DNA from: Troglohyphantes excavatus
Lineage: Eukaryota > Arthropoda > Arachnida > Araneae > Linyphiidae
Direction: 5' to 3'
Assembly: GCA_963932185.1 (NCBI GenBank)
Contig: OZ010672.1
Location: forward strand, 17,631,714-17,695,713
DNA: 64,000 nt
Within the stretch, counting starts at the first letter, position 1. Each line of letters opens with the position of its first letter. This document shows positions 23,101 through 37,086 of this stretch, in pieces. The notes beneath the pieces were generated by a model that saw nothing but the letters and a program-made list of their open reading frames with translations, ran no database searches and was not told the DNA's origin. The position numbers and the translations under genes were made by a program.

Positions 23101-26100
23101 AGCCATTGTTTGTTTAGCAGAGCAGGATGTACAATCCTGTGTTCCGTTAGGTGGGGGAAGGACATTGATAAAGGAATCTAGGTACACAAATGACACAAAA
23201 GCTAATTGCCAGCTTCCTGGAAAAGGATAGTCTGAATAATGGTTTTATGTGCATAAAAGGTTGCTTTGTGTGACACTTGAAGTGGTAGAAACAGTTGAGC
23301 AGTAATTTACAAAGGCAGCAATCCAGAAATTTGCTGATTGAAGTATGGTTATTTTCCAAGAATTCAATTCCTATTTATCTGCCTCCTATTCCTATTCAAT
23401 ACTCTCAGTGTCCCAATATATCTGCTTCGAGAAAAGGTTGTAAATTTCCCGTCATAGGGAAATGCCTCCTTTTGAATTTCCTTCACAACAATACTTTTCC
23501 AGGAAACAGGCAATTAGCTTTTGTGTACCTAGGTTCGTTTTGGAGGCACTTAATTTAATTTCCTCTGCGTGAAATAGAGTAAAAAAGACTATTTCTTGTG
23601 TTTTTGAGAAGGGATCTATTTCAAGACATCTAGAAGACAAAGAAAAAGATTGTGAAAAATAAAATGAGTTTGATCTTCTAGGAATTGATGTCTAGGACTA
23701 TTTTAATTCTGACAAAGAAGTAACTTCAGAAGTTCAAACAATGTTCGATTTAAATGAAGAGCCTACAATACAAATAGAGCGCTCTTGGTAATGAAAAAGA
23801 TTGGCAGTTTAAAAAATATCAAGGACTTTTTATCTGCACAAGAAAATTTAAAAAACTTTCATGTATAAATAATGCAATATGCAAAATTGTATCTAAAAAC
23901 AAAAACAGTAAAAAAAAAATTACTGGTTATTGGGCGAATTTAATTATCTTTTTATATTATTTATTTTTTAAAATGATTAATTTTATATGACCACGATTTT
24001 ACATTTTCCTGCTTCGTACGATTTTTTTCATTAGTCAGACAAAAAACATAAAATCAGGGTTCTCCTGTATAATTTAACTAATAAGAAATTAAGGATGTAT
24101 AATTTTTCTTTTAAAAATTTAATATTATGTGCACTTTGAAGTTAGTTATGAAATCTTAAAAAATCATTGATCTAAAATTGTTATTAAATGATACAACAAT
24201 GAATTGTTATTAAATAACATAAACAAAATGTTATTATCAGACAAATAAATCCTAAAAACTCAAAAAGCATAATTTACGTTAATTTATATATGTTATATTA
24301 ATATCTAATTATTTTTAGTCAAGTATACTACAGTAGAAAGTCTCAAATACGGAAGCATCAGAACATCAGCAATTTCGGTCAATGGTCCGGATATAAGATC
24401 ATTTTGGTTGTTAGACTTTCTACTGTATTACAATATGTCTATTTGCTGAAATAGTTATTAATACTTACTACAATAGTTAAAATATAATATTTACAGCTTA
24501 CCCATCAATAAATGGAGCACATAAAAGCTTCAAAATTGAGAATGGTTCACCTATATTTGATTCAACTAATTCAGTACACAATGCCATAAGTTCAAAAGCA
24601 GTATTTCCAAATGGACATTTTTCTTGTAGAAAATCCCTGTCTTAAATAAAGAGTAAATTTATAAAATTAAAATAAGTTAAAGACATATTTGCTAAGGTAA
24701 AGAAATATGCATATTAAATTTAAAACAAACACAAAATTTATCTGATTTCTTACCACATAAAACAGGGCAGTTGCAGCATTCTGTAGTTTCAAGAGTCTGT
24801 ACATTTCTCAACATAGTTCTTTTAGAAATAGGTTCATCACCTTTCAAATCTCCAAAAGCAGCATTTAAAGAAGAATTCTCCATAAAATTTGTTATATGTT
24901 CTTTAATTTCAGGTTCCTAAATTGTAAACAATGTATAAACGAATTTCAAAAGTTTCTGCATCAGTTATGAAATAAAAAAAATATATTAGTGCACCTTCAA
25001 TTTTAACAAAAGCCTAGCAAAGAAATTTCTCAAAGATGAATAAATATGATTATAAAATTTATTTAATAAAAATTTTGGGCAAATTTAGTTATATATTTAA
25101 AAAGCGATCTATGAAGAATAAAACAATATTATCAATTTACTTAAACTTGTCAAATAAATATATATAATAAAAAAAACTGTAAGAAATTCTTATACAAATT
25201 TCAATAATTCTTATATTATGCAATGCAGCACACAAATTTAGACAAAAATAATAATTATTCAATAAAATCAAAATAACAAATTGATATTGTTACTAATTTC
25301 TCTCAATACTTAATAAATAACTATAAAAACATACAAAGGGAAGAATTTGTAAAAAAAGAAAATACAAAGGACAAAAAAAATTCTCTGCCACACAAAAAAG
25401 GCACAGAAAAAAATGATAAAGGAAATGGACAGTGTACTTACACGACTTGAATAATCTAATAGATGTTCTTGAAACTTCCCAATATTATTAACATCTTCAA
25501 TACTAGATCTTGGTATAGGAAAAGGATTTTCATCATCTAAAGGAGAGTTTGGCAAAGCAGTTTTGATCATATCAAAAGCACCTTTAACTCCACGTACAAG
25601 CATCTGAAAATTGCATAAAACATATTTAGTTGAAAATTGCTTTAAAGTTTTAATTTGTAAAATTCTGTTTAAACTTGCAGCGCTCACACTCCAAATGAAA
25701 GGTGAATCATATTAGAGGCAAGACGAATCAAAGATTCTTACTGTCATCACTTACTATTCAGGACCATCACTTATTACGAATGGGTTGGCTAGATGTAACA
25801 ATTGATCAAATCAATCAGATGATTTAGCTCATAGGGAGACCAGAAGTTCGAATGAATGTTGATTTATTTATTTTATGTTATTGTATGGCTCGGGAAAGTA
25901 AGATTTTTTTTTTTTGACTCAAGTAAAGTGATTTATGAAAATTAAGCCATAGCTTTCTAGTGTGAAATATGTATATTTGTTAAGATGATCCTATGACACT
26001 CTAGTCAAAAATGTGCTGATCCTTGGCATGGTTTAACGAAAAAACTAAAAGCGGATCAAATATCGCTACATGGCCAAATGAATGCCGACCCCCTAACAAG

Positions 26101-29100
26101 AATACGTTATAGCACGATTTTCGTCTCACCTCCAATTCGATTCGCCTAGATTGTGTCACAGAGCAAGCTGTGCAGTGTTAATAAATAAGGTTTCTTGACC
26201 CAATAAAATTAAAACTGGCATAAATTAATAAAATAATTTATAAATATTTCTGATATTTTAAATAGTATCAGAAATGCATACTTTAAATACATTAAGTTAT
26301 TATAATAAAGAAAATAAAATAAATTACACAAATAAACACAAACAAAAGTACATTAAAATAAAATTAAAATTTTAACCTTGTCAATTCTTGGTACAGTAGT
26401 TTCTGCATTTTTTCTAGCAAAGAAACTTTTATCTCTACCATAAGCTAAAAATTCCTGAAGTTCAGCACTCTGAGCTATTGGTGACAAGCTACAAAGTTGA
26501 ATCAAATAATTTTCCAAAAATATTCTTCTCTCTGCAATATGTTTCTTGTCCAAATTTGAAAATGGCAATAACCATTTACTAGGTGCTCTGATTGCTAAAA
26601 AGAAACTTCAGTAACATTAAAATGTCTTGAATGGTAATTTTTATAAAAAAAATAAAAACATTTGGTATTGCACAAAAATTTAATTAGTATATATAAATTA
26701 GAACTGGAGATATAAATAATGATTATTTGAATAGGTAAACAACACAATATGTAGGTCCTTTAAATAAAAAGTTGATTAGTTTATTCCCCTGAAATACATG
26801 TCCTATATATCCCCTTATATGAATTGCCATACACATAGTTAATGAATTAGGATTCTCCTCAGAAACATGACTAACCATTTTAATAATCGTAGTATAGGAA
26901 CATGCAGGGTGTGTTCCATAAGTAATGCGACTAAATTCATAAAAAATCATTTATTGGACATATTCGTACAATTAGTTAAAAATCTTCAAAATAGCACCCT
27001 CCTGCGTTGATCGATACATTAATGGAGGCGGTGTTTCCAAGCCTGGAAGGCTTTCTCTGTGAGGTCCTTTAGAGCCAATGTAACATGAGCTTGGATGTCT
27101 TCAATCGTGTCCCAATGTTTCCCTTTCAGGACTCCTTTTAAGCGAGGAAACAAAAAAAAGTCTGGGGGAGCCAGGTCAGGACTCTAGGGAACCAGTGGGG
27201 TATGGGTCCTGGCTAGAAAGGTGGGTCGCACTCTGCTGAAGTGACATCAAGGATGATGGAAACTTCATCCCGATAACACGCCAAGCCACAGCGCCCTGGC
27301 CAAGCCCCATACCCCACTGGTTCTCCAGCTTCCCTACAGTCCTGAACTGGTTCCTCCAAACTTTTTTTTGTTTCCTCGCGTAAAAAGAGCCCTGAAAGGG
27401 AAACATTGGGACATGATTGAAAACATCCAGGCTTATGTTATGTCGGCTCTAAAGGACCTCACAGAGAAAGCCTTCCAGGCTTGGAAACACCGCCTCCATA
27501 AATGTATCGACGCAGGAGGGTGCTATTTTGAAGATTTTTAACCTATTGTACGAATATGTCCAATAAATGATATTTTATGAATTTGGTTACATTACTTATG
27601 GAACGCACCCTGTATAACAAAGTTAAAGAGTTAACAAACCTATATGAGGAACAGAATTTTGTTATAGTGGTAATCTTCAGTGCTAGTGAATAATTTTCTA
27701 ATAAGTATAAAATAATTATGTGCATTATCGAAAAGTATTATCTAACAATACATTCTGATGATAAGTAAAAATCTCTTGATATAATTGTTTCAAAAGATAA
27801 ACTATATGTTATAAAGAAAAATAAAAAGAAAGTTCCACAATTTTTTTTTATACAAAAAATGACTATACTAAAGAACTTTTATAAAGAAACAGTAAGTTAA
27901 AATTTTTGTTGTAAAAAAAATTTAATAACTTTTCAGGACACTAACACAATTCCAATCACTCAACTTTTTTCAATATAATTAATTTCCAATCAATCTACAA
28001 AGGTGTATGTATTCCTTTGAAAAGATTTTGAGTGATATTTGTTTAATATGAAGAATCAAAATAAACAAAAATAATTCACAGACGAACATAAAATGAAATA
28101 AAAATTGTTAATAGAAAATATAAATAATTTTTCAACCTTATCATCATTTTAAGGAAACTTATTAAAATATGAAAAAATTAAATGTTTATAAATATCACTT
28201 TCAAAATTATTACATATTCAAGGGCATGGAAACATAACAGCAAAAATAAAAATGATACATCAGCAAAATTGATTAACAAAAAAACATTTAAAATGTAAAA
28301 TATATTTTGAAAAAGTTTTTAGTTGACTAAAAAGAAAATAAGATTTCAAAATATTTTGAGTTTAGGTGCAATTTTACCTTTTGTTAGGCATGTCAATCAG
28401 GGATTTATTTCGGCTGAGATGTTGGCGATGGGGTGAATTTCTCGCCAAAACGCTAAACTTCTAACTGTGGTTACTTGTTTACTTTCTCAAGTTGCTTTGG
28501 ATTACATGCATTGGCTGCGTACGCATCTTCCGCCGCGAACGCGTTCTGACAGGAAGACTATTGCTTTACGATTGTTGATTGATTAGAATATATAGTGTTT
28601 AACGAACTCTGATTGGTTGTACAATTACGTGAACTATTCAAAAGTTACAAATATTTAAATTCGGATATTTGTAAACTATGTGGTTGGTTTAAACAATTTG
28701 AAATTGGATAAAACTTAGTCTTATAGAACATTGTGTTAAGAATATTAAAATACAAATACAACGTTAAAATACGCAATAAAAATCCATCAGATCTGATGAA
28801 ATTTTATTGCATATTTTAACGTTGTATTCAAATTTTAAATTGGGATTGGTGAATATTCTTTAAAATTTTGACAACATGTTTTAGATCATATTCTTTATAA
28901 TTTTGGCAACATGTTTGATTGTTACGCTAGCTATATAATAAATTTATTTAGAACGTTTGGATTACGTGGATACGTACCATTTTATGCTTTCCACATTTAA
29001 TTTGGTGCGCTTTATTATTTAATTATAAAATATTGTTATATTCTTGGAGGTAAGTACCCTTAATTTTCTGTTGGTATGGCTGGCAATTGTGGTATGGTTC

Positions 29101-32100
29101 AAAGGTTACGCTTTTTTTTCATAACATGTATGTCAGAATGCACCCAAATGCTGTCGAAATGCCCTGAATGACTGCCTGAAGGATTGCCTGTAAGCACCAT
29201 GATTGACTGCTCGGAGGGAGTCGTGAATGAAATCTTGAGAAGTCAGAGGCCAAAGGCCGGAGACCACATTCGCCCGGGACCATAAATCGATGTCAGGAGT
29301 CTGTGACATTAGCGAGCAGCACGCGCATGCGCTTAAGAGTGCTGTCGAAATTTGATGTTCTACTTGATATCTGTAACAGCCCTTTTGTGTACTCTAGTTC
29401 AATTTAATGAAATAAAACTATATTTGCTTTTCATATAAAAAATTACATATAATGTTTATGTTTTAAAACATATTTTACTGGCAAGGTTTTTATTTAAATA
29501 AATTCCAATATTTTTATATCTATAGAGGTATTAAAATTTATTTTCTCCAAAGATATCATAGTCAACAGATTTAAGCAACCGCCCAACAGAGGGATGCCAT
29601 AGATTGTGTGATCGTATTCCAGCGAGCGCGAAGTAGGCACCATAAACAGTAAAAAATATTGATAATCTACTAGTTATTTAGTTAGAATTCTTTTAATAAA
29701 AACAAATCATTATAAAACCCACATGTTTTACTTTCAAATAAATTTGAATATTGTTGTGCAAGTTAATATTCCTCTTTCACTGAAGACATTGTGGCGACCA
29801 CAAATCAAATGAGCAAAACCACTGAACACGAGTTCTAACCACCTTGATTCCAGTTGCAATGCTTTTTAAAATTCAAGCACGGAATAATCAGATTTCTCTC
29901 TTCCAACACAATCCAATCGCGAAAGAAGGAGGATTTCAGGTTTAAACTGTTGCACTTTCATTCGTGACGTAAACAGTGACGTTGTCAACTATATTAAACG
30001 AAAGAAGGAGGATTTCAGGCTTAAACGGTTGCACTTTCATTCGTGACGTAAACAGAGCGCATTGGGTTGCTTTACTGGTAGATGTCTGCAGGCGAGGAAC
30101 GTTGTTGCCGATTTTCAATAATGCACCCCATAATCGACATATTTACCTTTTTTTCACCTAGATAATTAAATCAATTTCATTGAAAAAAATTATGCAGTAT
30201 ATTAAACTGGATCATAACATCTTGACTAATTCATATATTGTAGAGTGATAAAGTAACGATTTAAAAAACAACTGAAAAACCTGTGTGCCTTTTAACAAAT
30301 GGGGTTAGCTAAAAAGTGGTTAACATCCCTAAAATTATCTTTTTTAATTATCATTGCTAATTAAATGAACAGCAACCACATACCTATTTAAATTATTTTC
30401 ATGTAAAATGTTAGAATTTTCCTTTTTTAACTTGAATGCTCTGACGTCATACACAGACAATATGTAGAAAATTTAATGATTCAAATTGGCTCTGAAATGT
30501 TTTAAACATAAGAATTTATTTTTTTATACACAGTTAAAAATTGTTTTAGTTTTGCAAAGACTTTAAGTTTACCTTTTAAATATGTTCTCAGACTTTGGTT
30601 GTCTTCCAAACTTGACTGAAGAGCAACAAATTCTTTGAAACGTCTTTTAATTGAAACAACTTGTTGAACAAAATGTGGGACTTCCGAAGATTGACCAGTA
30701 TCATGAAAAACCCCTGTGTACTGTACAAAATTAAAAATAAGCACAAATTCATACAAGAACGAATAGTACTTGAATTAAAGATTAAGTATCTATAATAAAA
30801 AATATGTATAGTGTAGTAATTACTTACATACACAAATCTATTTATCTAAACCCAGGATCCCAGTGATTTTTTAGGTTTAAAAAGTAGGATTTTAAGTAAA
30901 AAAACACAGAAAAACCAGTGTATTTCCAGTGTAAAATTTTTGTCAACTATATTTAAATTCAAAATAAACATTCTAGAGACAGAATAGAGTACTCATAATA
31001 CAGATAATCAAAATTTCGGTATATTTTTATAAATTGGCACCAACTTTAAAAAGTTGTATTAAGTATAAAATTATTTTTTCCCACTTGTTATTAATATTAA
31101 AAATTATTTTTCATTTTTAGCACATTTTTTCATAAAGTCAGTTTTTTTTTGTTTGTTTTTTAAAGTTTTTTATTTTTTGATTTAGCAGGTCACTTTGCCC
31201 TTATTGCTATCACTCAAAAGGCAACCCTAGTTGTTTTAAATGGATACATTATGTATTCAGAAAAAAAATTAAAAAGTGTTTCTAATTATTGAATTTTACA
31301 AATAATTGAATGCCGGATAACTGAAAATGTATTATGTCATTTTAAAACAAATTAAAACAATCACTAACAAACAATGAAAAGATATTTTAAAGTTTTTTTT
31401 TTTAAATTTCAGTTAATATTTTCAGATAAATAAAAGCAGGATGACATTTTTTTTAAGCCAAAGCCGAACTTTTACAGAAAATTTTTCAATTTCACTGACT
31501 TTTACGGAAAAATTGTACATTTCCCTGAATTACAAGATGAGTAGGAACCTTGTTTAAATATTTTAAATTGCAAAAATCCTTGAATTTTATTTAAATTGAC
31601 ACAGTTCATAATTCAAATATGGAAGATTTAAGATAAAAATTATTTGAGATTTTCATAAGCAGACAATAACTGTGGACTACAAATAAAAAATAAATACATT
31701 TAAAGATATAAAAAAAAATTGTGATAAACAAGTTCTACCGCAACTGCACATATAATTTTAGGGCAATCATTAAACTTACCTGGATACAATAGCGTGTATA
31801 TGGAAGACCATCTTCGTTTTCTAGAAAGGTATCCGTGATCTTCACATTAGTAAATAAAGTCGGCACTTCTACTTCAATTGCTTCTTCAGCTTGCTCTATA
31901 GAAGAATTTGTATCTGGCTTAAGGGCAATCAGCATTTTATTTGTTTCACTCTGTAGTACAATGTTATAATCTTTTTCATTCAAAGCCTTAAGTTGTGGAA
32001 GTTGACGAATGTAATCAGCACTCTTAGATCTTTTAATAGTAGTATCACCATCGTAACAGTGTCGGTCCAAAAATTCTTGCAGATTTGCATTACTGCACGA

Positions 32101-34240
32101 CTTTAGGCCAGTAGAAGCTAAGCTTAAGAAATTGTCATGTGCTTTATTGGAACCTTGAGTAAAAAAATTATCAGCTAATCCAACAGATTTTCCTTGTTGA
32201 CTTATATTATAGACATGGAGATCAGGAAATATACTTCTAGGTAGTGTGCTTGAGCTGTCGCTCATAAATACTGAATCGTCTGATAAATCTTCATGTGGTA
32301 GCATAATTACAGGAGATTTATTGGCTTTATTATTTTCCTTGGGAAAACTAAAGGAACCTTGTTGTTCATGTAAACTGCCTGTTGAATTATTTATAGCATC
32401 TTCATTTGTTTTGACAGCATTTATTAAAACTTTTAGTAATATCAAGTTAAGACGTGCTGGATCACTTAATACTCTAACAAGTGGCTGTATAATATTTTGA
32501 GTTAAGATTTCAACTATTATAGTATGCAACAAGGGACTACATTTACTATGCAAAGTCTTTTCACAATCAGATGGACAAAATGAATCCAACAAAGTACTAA
32601 CTAAACTTTGTAAGTAGCACCATTCAGTTGTGTTATCTTTCATTGCCCAGTGTTTGATCTGAAATAAAACCAAATATATCAAAATTAAGGAACTGATGAT
32701 AAATATTGAGTAAATTTTAAATGCCCCGTGTATATTAACAAAAGATAATATATTTGTGAAAGCAAATTTTAAAAAATTATGAAGCTTTAATGTTTAATCT
32801 TAAAATCAACATAAATCCAGTCAAATGTTCATAATATTTGTGGAAAAATTCTTTTCTTTATCATTGAAATAGCTTTAAGAATGTTAAAAGAAAATCACAT
32901 ATTTGATAAAAAAATTATATTAAAGATATATTTCGGAACTAAAATCCTTTAAAAATACACTTTATTAACTCAATTTAAATTATTAGATTTCATGTCATTA
33001 GATTTTTAGTCATAAAACAAAAGTCCTATTTTGAAAGAACAATTACACTATACTTATATACTTTGGGGGATTTTTTTCTAAATGAAGCACATTATGCTAA
33101 TCCCCGTTAAGTCCACTGTTACTTAAGAGGCTTCAAATGCTGTTTTTTTTAATTCAACTTCTGCGCATTAAGTATAATCTTTTTGTGTATTACTATAATT
33201 CTCTGGAGTAGAACATAAGTTGCATTCATCCACAGAACTGGTTAAAGAATAGTGTTCACATAGTTTTAAAAAAGGGCAAGGGGGGATTTGTCAAAAAGGG
33301 CACTTTTTGTTAAGTAAAAGGGCATTTTTTGTTATGTAAAAGGGCACTTTTTGTTATATAAAAGGGCAAAGGGTACGATTGGGATACCAAGGCAATCCTA
33401 CAGACCTACGTTTTTGCGGAAAAATATTTTTTTTTAATTACAAGGCGCAAAGAAGATATTGAAAAAAGGCAGGGCACATTTTTCACTTCTAAAAAGGGCA
33501 GGGCGCATCGGCACTTACAAAAAAAAGGGCAGGGCAGGGCGCGGCGCCCTTTGAAAAATGCATAACAGGAACACTATTAAAGAACATAACTTTTATTTCA
33601 AAATTCTAGGAATATCACAAAGTGCTTGTCCAGCTGTACCAGAAAGACTGCCATACATCAAAATGCTTACCTTAAAATTTTCCTTTTTAAATATTTCAGA
33701 CTTCTTTTTGGCTTCAATAAAATGTGAAAAAAAATGTAGATAAACTTGCATTACAATATAGGAAAACTTCTTTTTATCAATATTCGAAACCGCTGTACAC
33801 AAAGACACAAGAGTGTGTTTAATACTGCTATTCAAAGAATGCAAAAAATCGTCATTGCTACTAATTTTACCATACCACGATTGAATATAATACTGCGATA
33901 TGTTTGAAACCAAGGTATTTATCTCATTTTCTAAACATATTGTGCTTCCACAAAAATCAGTATTCAAAGGCGAAGGGGATGAGGCGGCATTTGTTCCAGA
34001 ATAAAATATCCGTTCATATAAAGAATACACATTTTTTTTTACATGGAAACAAAAAGAAATGCTTGCCCACAATTTCCTGGCAAAATTAACTATTGATATC
34101 TTATTTATAATGATACAGGAATTATACACACAGCAATAAATTATTAATGCACACGATATCAATCCAAATAAGGTACTGAAACTATCTATCAACAAAAGTA
34201 CGATAATTGCAAAGAGAATAAAAATCAACTCCGCAAACAT
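17103..34240 (-). CDS. Sorting nexin of the SNX19 type (PXA-PX-nexin C), 3' end missing
   Basis: Predicted exons, in transcript order: 34240-33671, 32658-31780, 30720-30573, 26594-26377, 25603-25442, 24916-24754, 24640-24502, 22787-22621 and 17211-17103. All junctions are phase-matched and GT-AG (the donor at 26377 is a weak GTTAAA). They encode about 851 residues. Residues 1-45 are hydrophobic, a likely membrane anchor. A PXA domain spans about 100-265 (PSDCE, then LLHTIIVEIL...DPARLNLILL). A linker follows, with no RGS domain seen. The PX domain runs from about 455 to 600 (RRFKEF basic patch, then LPFSNL and the EFLAYGRDKSFF region). Nexin C runs from about 715 onward. The order PXA-PX-nexin C without RGS points to SNX19 rather than SNX13/14/25. 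That family acts on endosome/ER lipids and vesicle traffic. The frame is still open at 17103 (phase 2), so at least one more exon lies downstream; none was recognised. The in-frame GTG before the ATG is not taken as the start. Confidence 0.88.
17422..19472. mobile_element. Inverted-repeat element CATGGTTC...GAACCATG with minisatellite interior
   Basis: The ends CATGGTTCATAC and GTGCGAACCATG are inverted matches. The flanks both read TTAAG (17417-17421 and 19473-19477), a possible 5-bp target duplication. Just inside each end lies a ~33-bp direct repeat built on GTTCTTAAGGACTTTTAAGG. The interior holds a degenerate minisatellite (17700-18480) and a 64-codon open frame at 19122-19316 of unknown nature. 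It lies in the SNX19 intron between exons 8 and 9. Superfamily not recognised. Confidence 0.5.
17700..18480. repeat. Degenerate minisatellite with an AATGTACCC core
   Basis: Motifs such as CAATGTACCCT, AATGTGCCCT, CAATGTACCCC and AATGCATCTCC recur roughly every 25-45 bases, separated by AAAAGTAAAA/AAAATTAAA spacers. The same vocabulary occurs at 63180-63670. Units are too diverged to give a clean period by eye. Confidence 0.5.
20295..20836 (+). pseudogene. Broken C2H2 zinc-finger gene inside the inverted-repeat unit
   Basis: About four tandem C2H2 fingers can be traced (CKLCSKQF, CEVCSKKF, CEVCNKQF, CEVCNKRF, with linkers like HTGEKPH and HAGKKP). The reading frame is broken. Relative to the later unit AATAAGTCGAATCTCAAAGC, the first copy at ~20464 lacks seven bases and runs into a stop. 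A second shift lies near 20550, and two bases are missing in the CACTCGTG(CG)AAG segment near 20600. The last finger lacks its final histidine. The ORF opens with a 45-residue Ser/Gln-rich leader from the ATG at 20295. C2H2 arrays bind DNA; this copy is unlikely to make an intact protein. A GT microsatellite follows at 20869-20887. Confidence 0.7.
20869..20887. repeat. (GT)n microsatellite
   Basis: A short run of GT dinucleotides follows the zinc-finger relic. Confidence 0.8.
22834..24067. mobile_element. pogo/Tigger-like non-autonomous element
   Basis: The ends CAGTGGAATCTCGATTTTTA and AAAATCAGGGTTCTCCTG are related inverted repeats flanked by TA on both sides, the pogo signature. The 1.2-kb interior has no intact transposase. 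It lies in SNX19 intron 7, 47 bp upstream of exon 8. Confidence 0.55.
24331..24425. mobile_element. 95-bp pogo-like MITE
   Basis: CAGTAGAAAGTCT at the left and AGACTTTCTACTG at the right are perfect inverted repeats, each flanked by TA. There is no coding capacity. It lies in SNX19 intron 7. Confidence 0.75.
26905..27612. mobile_element. Fold-back (inverted duplicate) of a mariner-like 3' end
   Basis: The outer ends CAGGGTGTGTTCCATAAGTA and its inverse are followed inward by ~280-300 bp of matching inverted sequence on each arm (for example GCACCCTCCTGCG / CGCAGGAGGGTGC). Each arm encodes the last ~60 residues of a mariner/IS630-type transposase (DLTEKAFQAWKHRLHKCID). Two copies of the same 3' end therefore face each other tail-out. 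TA follows the right end; the left flank is TG. It lies in SNX19 intron 3. Confidence 0.75.
28756..28827. repeat. Long imperfect hairpin
   Basis: The arm AATACAACGTTAAAATACGC (onwards to 28789) pairs with its inverse at 28794-28827 around a GATC centre, a 34-bp stem with few mismatches. It may be the core of a small palindromic MITE. Confidence 0.6.
29130..29365. repeat. Dispersed repeat shared with the Merlin relic
   Basis: The segment with CTGAAGGATTGCCTGTAAGC, then CAGAGGCCAAAGGCCGGAGA and a GAGTCTGTGAC block, recurs at 60800-60965 and partly at 60975-61020, inside the Merlin-like element. This copy in SNX19 intron 3 may be a related non-autonomous derivative. Confidence 0.6.
29920..30055. 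repeat. 79-bp tandem duplication
   Basis: A 57-bp segment beginning CGAAAGAAGGAGGATTTCAG occurs at 29920-29976 and again at 29999-30055 with two visible changes, giving a 79-bp period including the spacer. Confidence 0.85.
30847..31553. mobile_element. Possible hAT-like MITE with CCAGGATCCCAG / CTACTCATC ends
   Basis: The left end reads CCCAGGATCCCAGTGATTTT and the right end GATGAGTAGGAACCTTG, a loose inverted match. The interior carries the TTCCCTGAATT / CTGACTTTTAC phrases common in arthropod hAT repeats. No clear target duplication. It lies in SNX19 intron 2. Confidence 0.35.
33250..33576. mobile_element. 327-bp hAT MITE with perfect 8-bp target duplication
   Basis: It begins TAGTGTTCACATAG, ends GGAACACTA, and is bounded by TTAAAGAA on both sides (33242-33249 and 33577-33584). 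The interior has three ~26-bp units built on AAAGGGCACTTTTTGTTA and a GC-rich right end. The termini match the element at 1823-3014. It lies in SNX19 intron 1, about 90 bp from exon 1. Confidence 0.85.
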
Positions 34241-34764
34241 CACATCGCACTATTTTACAAATTTTCATAGCCAATATAATAAGAGCAACATATTCAGCTC
34301 ATTTTAAATATTATTTGTACGTAAAATGGTTCATTATGATAAAAGATCGTCCATTCGACAATTGATTACAAGTCAATATCTAGTATTTGGGCCTTCCTCT
34401 ATTTCCTTGAAAACAAAACACCGACCAACTACCTCACATAGTTGCAAAACATGAGGTAGCTACTGCCACCCCTCACTATGTTAATACCACTGAGCTAAAA
34501 TAATATAAACGCTGGAGCGTGGACTAAGCTTTGCAACCACTGTACACCTTTTTGAGCGAATGTAGAAAAAATAATCCTTTGCATAGGCTTGCGCAAATTT
34601 AAACACACATTTCTGGCTTTAAAAAGTATATTAAATGTCACACATTATTGACATACTTACTTTTTTACTCACAAATATATATATATTTACGACCAACAAG
34701 GCAGAAGTTCAGCTAGTAATCCTAACTACTTCCGAATAGTATGCGGCAGGCACGTAGGTATAGA

Positions 34765-34814
34765 CAAGGCTAAACTAGATAACCCTCCGCGTGGGGTTAT
34801 CTAGTTTAGCCTTG
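34765..34814. repeat. Perfect 21-bp hairpin
   Basis: CAAGGCTAAACTAGATAACC plus C (34765-34785) is followed by an 8-base loop and its exact reverse complement (34794-34814). It lies ~520 bp upstream of the SNX19 start codon. Confidence 0.9.
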
Positions 34815-34969
34815 GTATAGAATTGTCATGGGGGGTGGTTCAGTCACTGATTAATTTACTCCCCCCCCCCCCCTATTTTTCATTCATAAATTACTTTTTG
34901 GTCCGACCAAAACCAAATATTTTTTGTTATTAATAATAATTGATTTGAACAATTTTTAACTAATAATTG

Positions 34970-35260
34970 TAATTAATCATTATAATTAAATTTAATTAAT
35001 CAGTTTAATTAATCAGTTTAATTAAATTTAATTAATCATTTTAATTAAATTTAATTAATCATTTTAATTAAATTTAATTAATCATTTTAATTAAATTTAA
35101 TTAATCATTTTAATTAAATTTAATTAATAATTTGAAACAAATTTAATTAATAATTCGAAACAAATTTATTTAAAAATTTGAAACAAATTTATTTAAAAAT
35201 TTGAAACAAATTTATTTAAAAATTTGAAACAAATTTAATTAATAATTTGAATAAAATTTA
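34970..35260. repeat. 23-bp minisatellite
   Basis: Two related unit types follow each other with a 23-bp period: TTTTAATTAAATTTAATTAA-type, then AAATTTGAAACAAATTTATT-type. The change from one variant to the other is abrupt near 35125. Confidence 0.8.
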
Positions 35261-35363
35261 CTTAATAATCTTAAATTAGCAGTTTTAATTAATTTTAAAT
35301 TAGTAATTTTGAATTAATCGCAATAATTTTATAATAAGCAGTAGTTTTAAATTAAAATTTTAA

Positions 35364-37078
<1,715 letters not shown>

Positions 37079-37086
37079 TCAGACAC

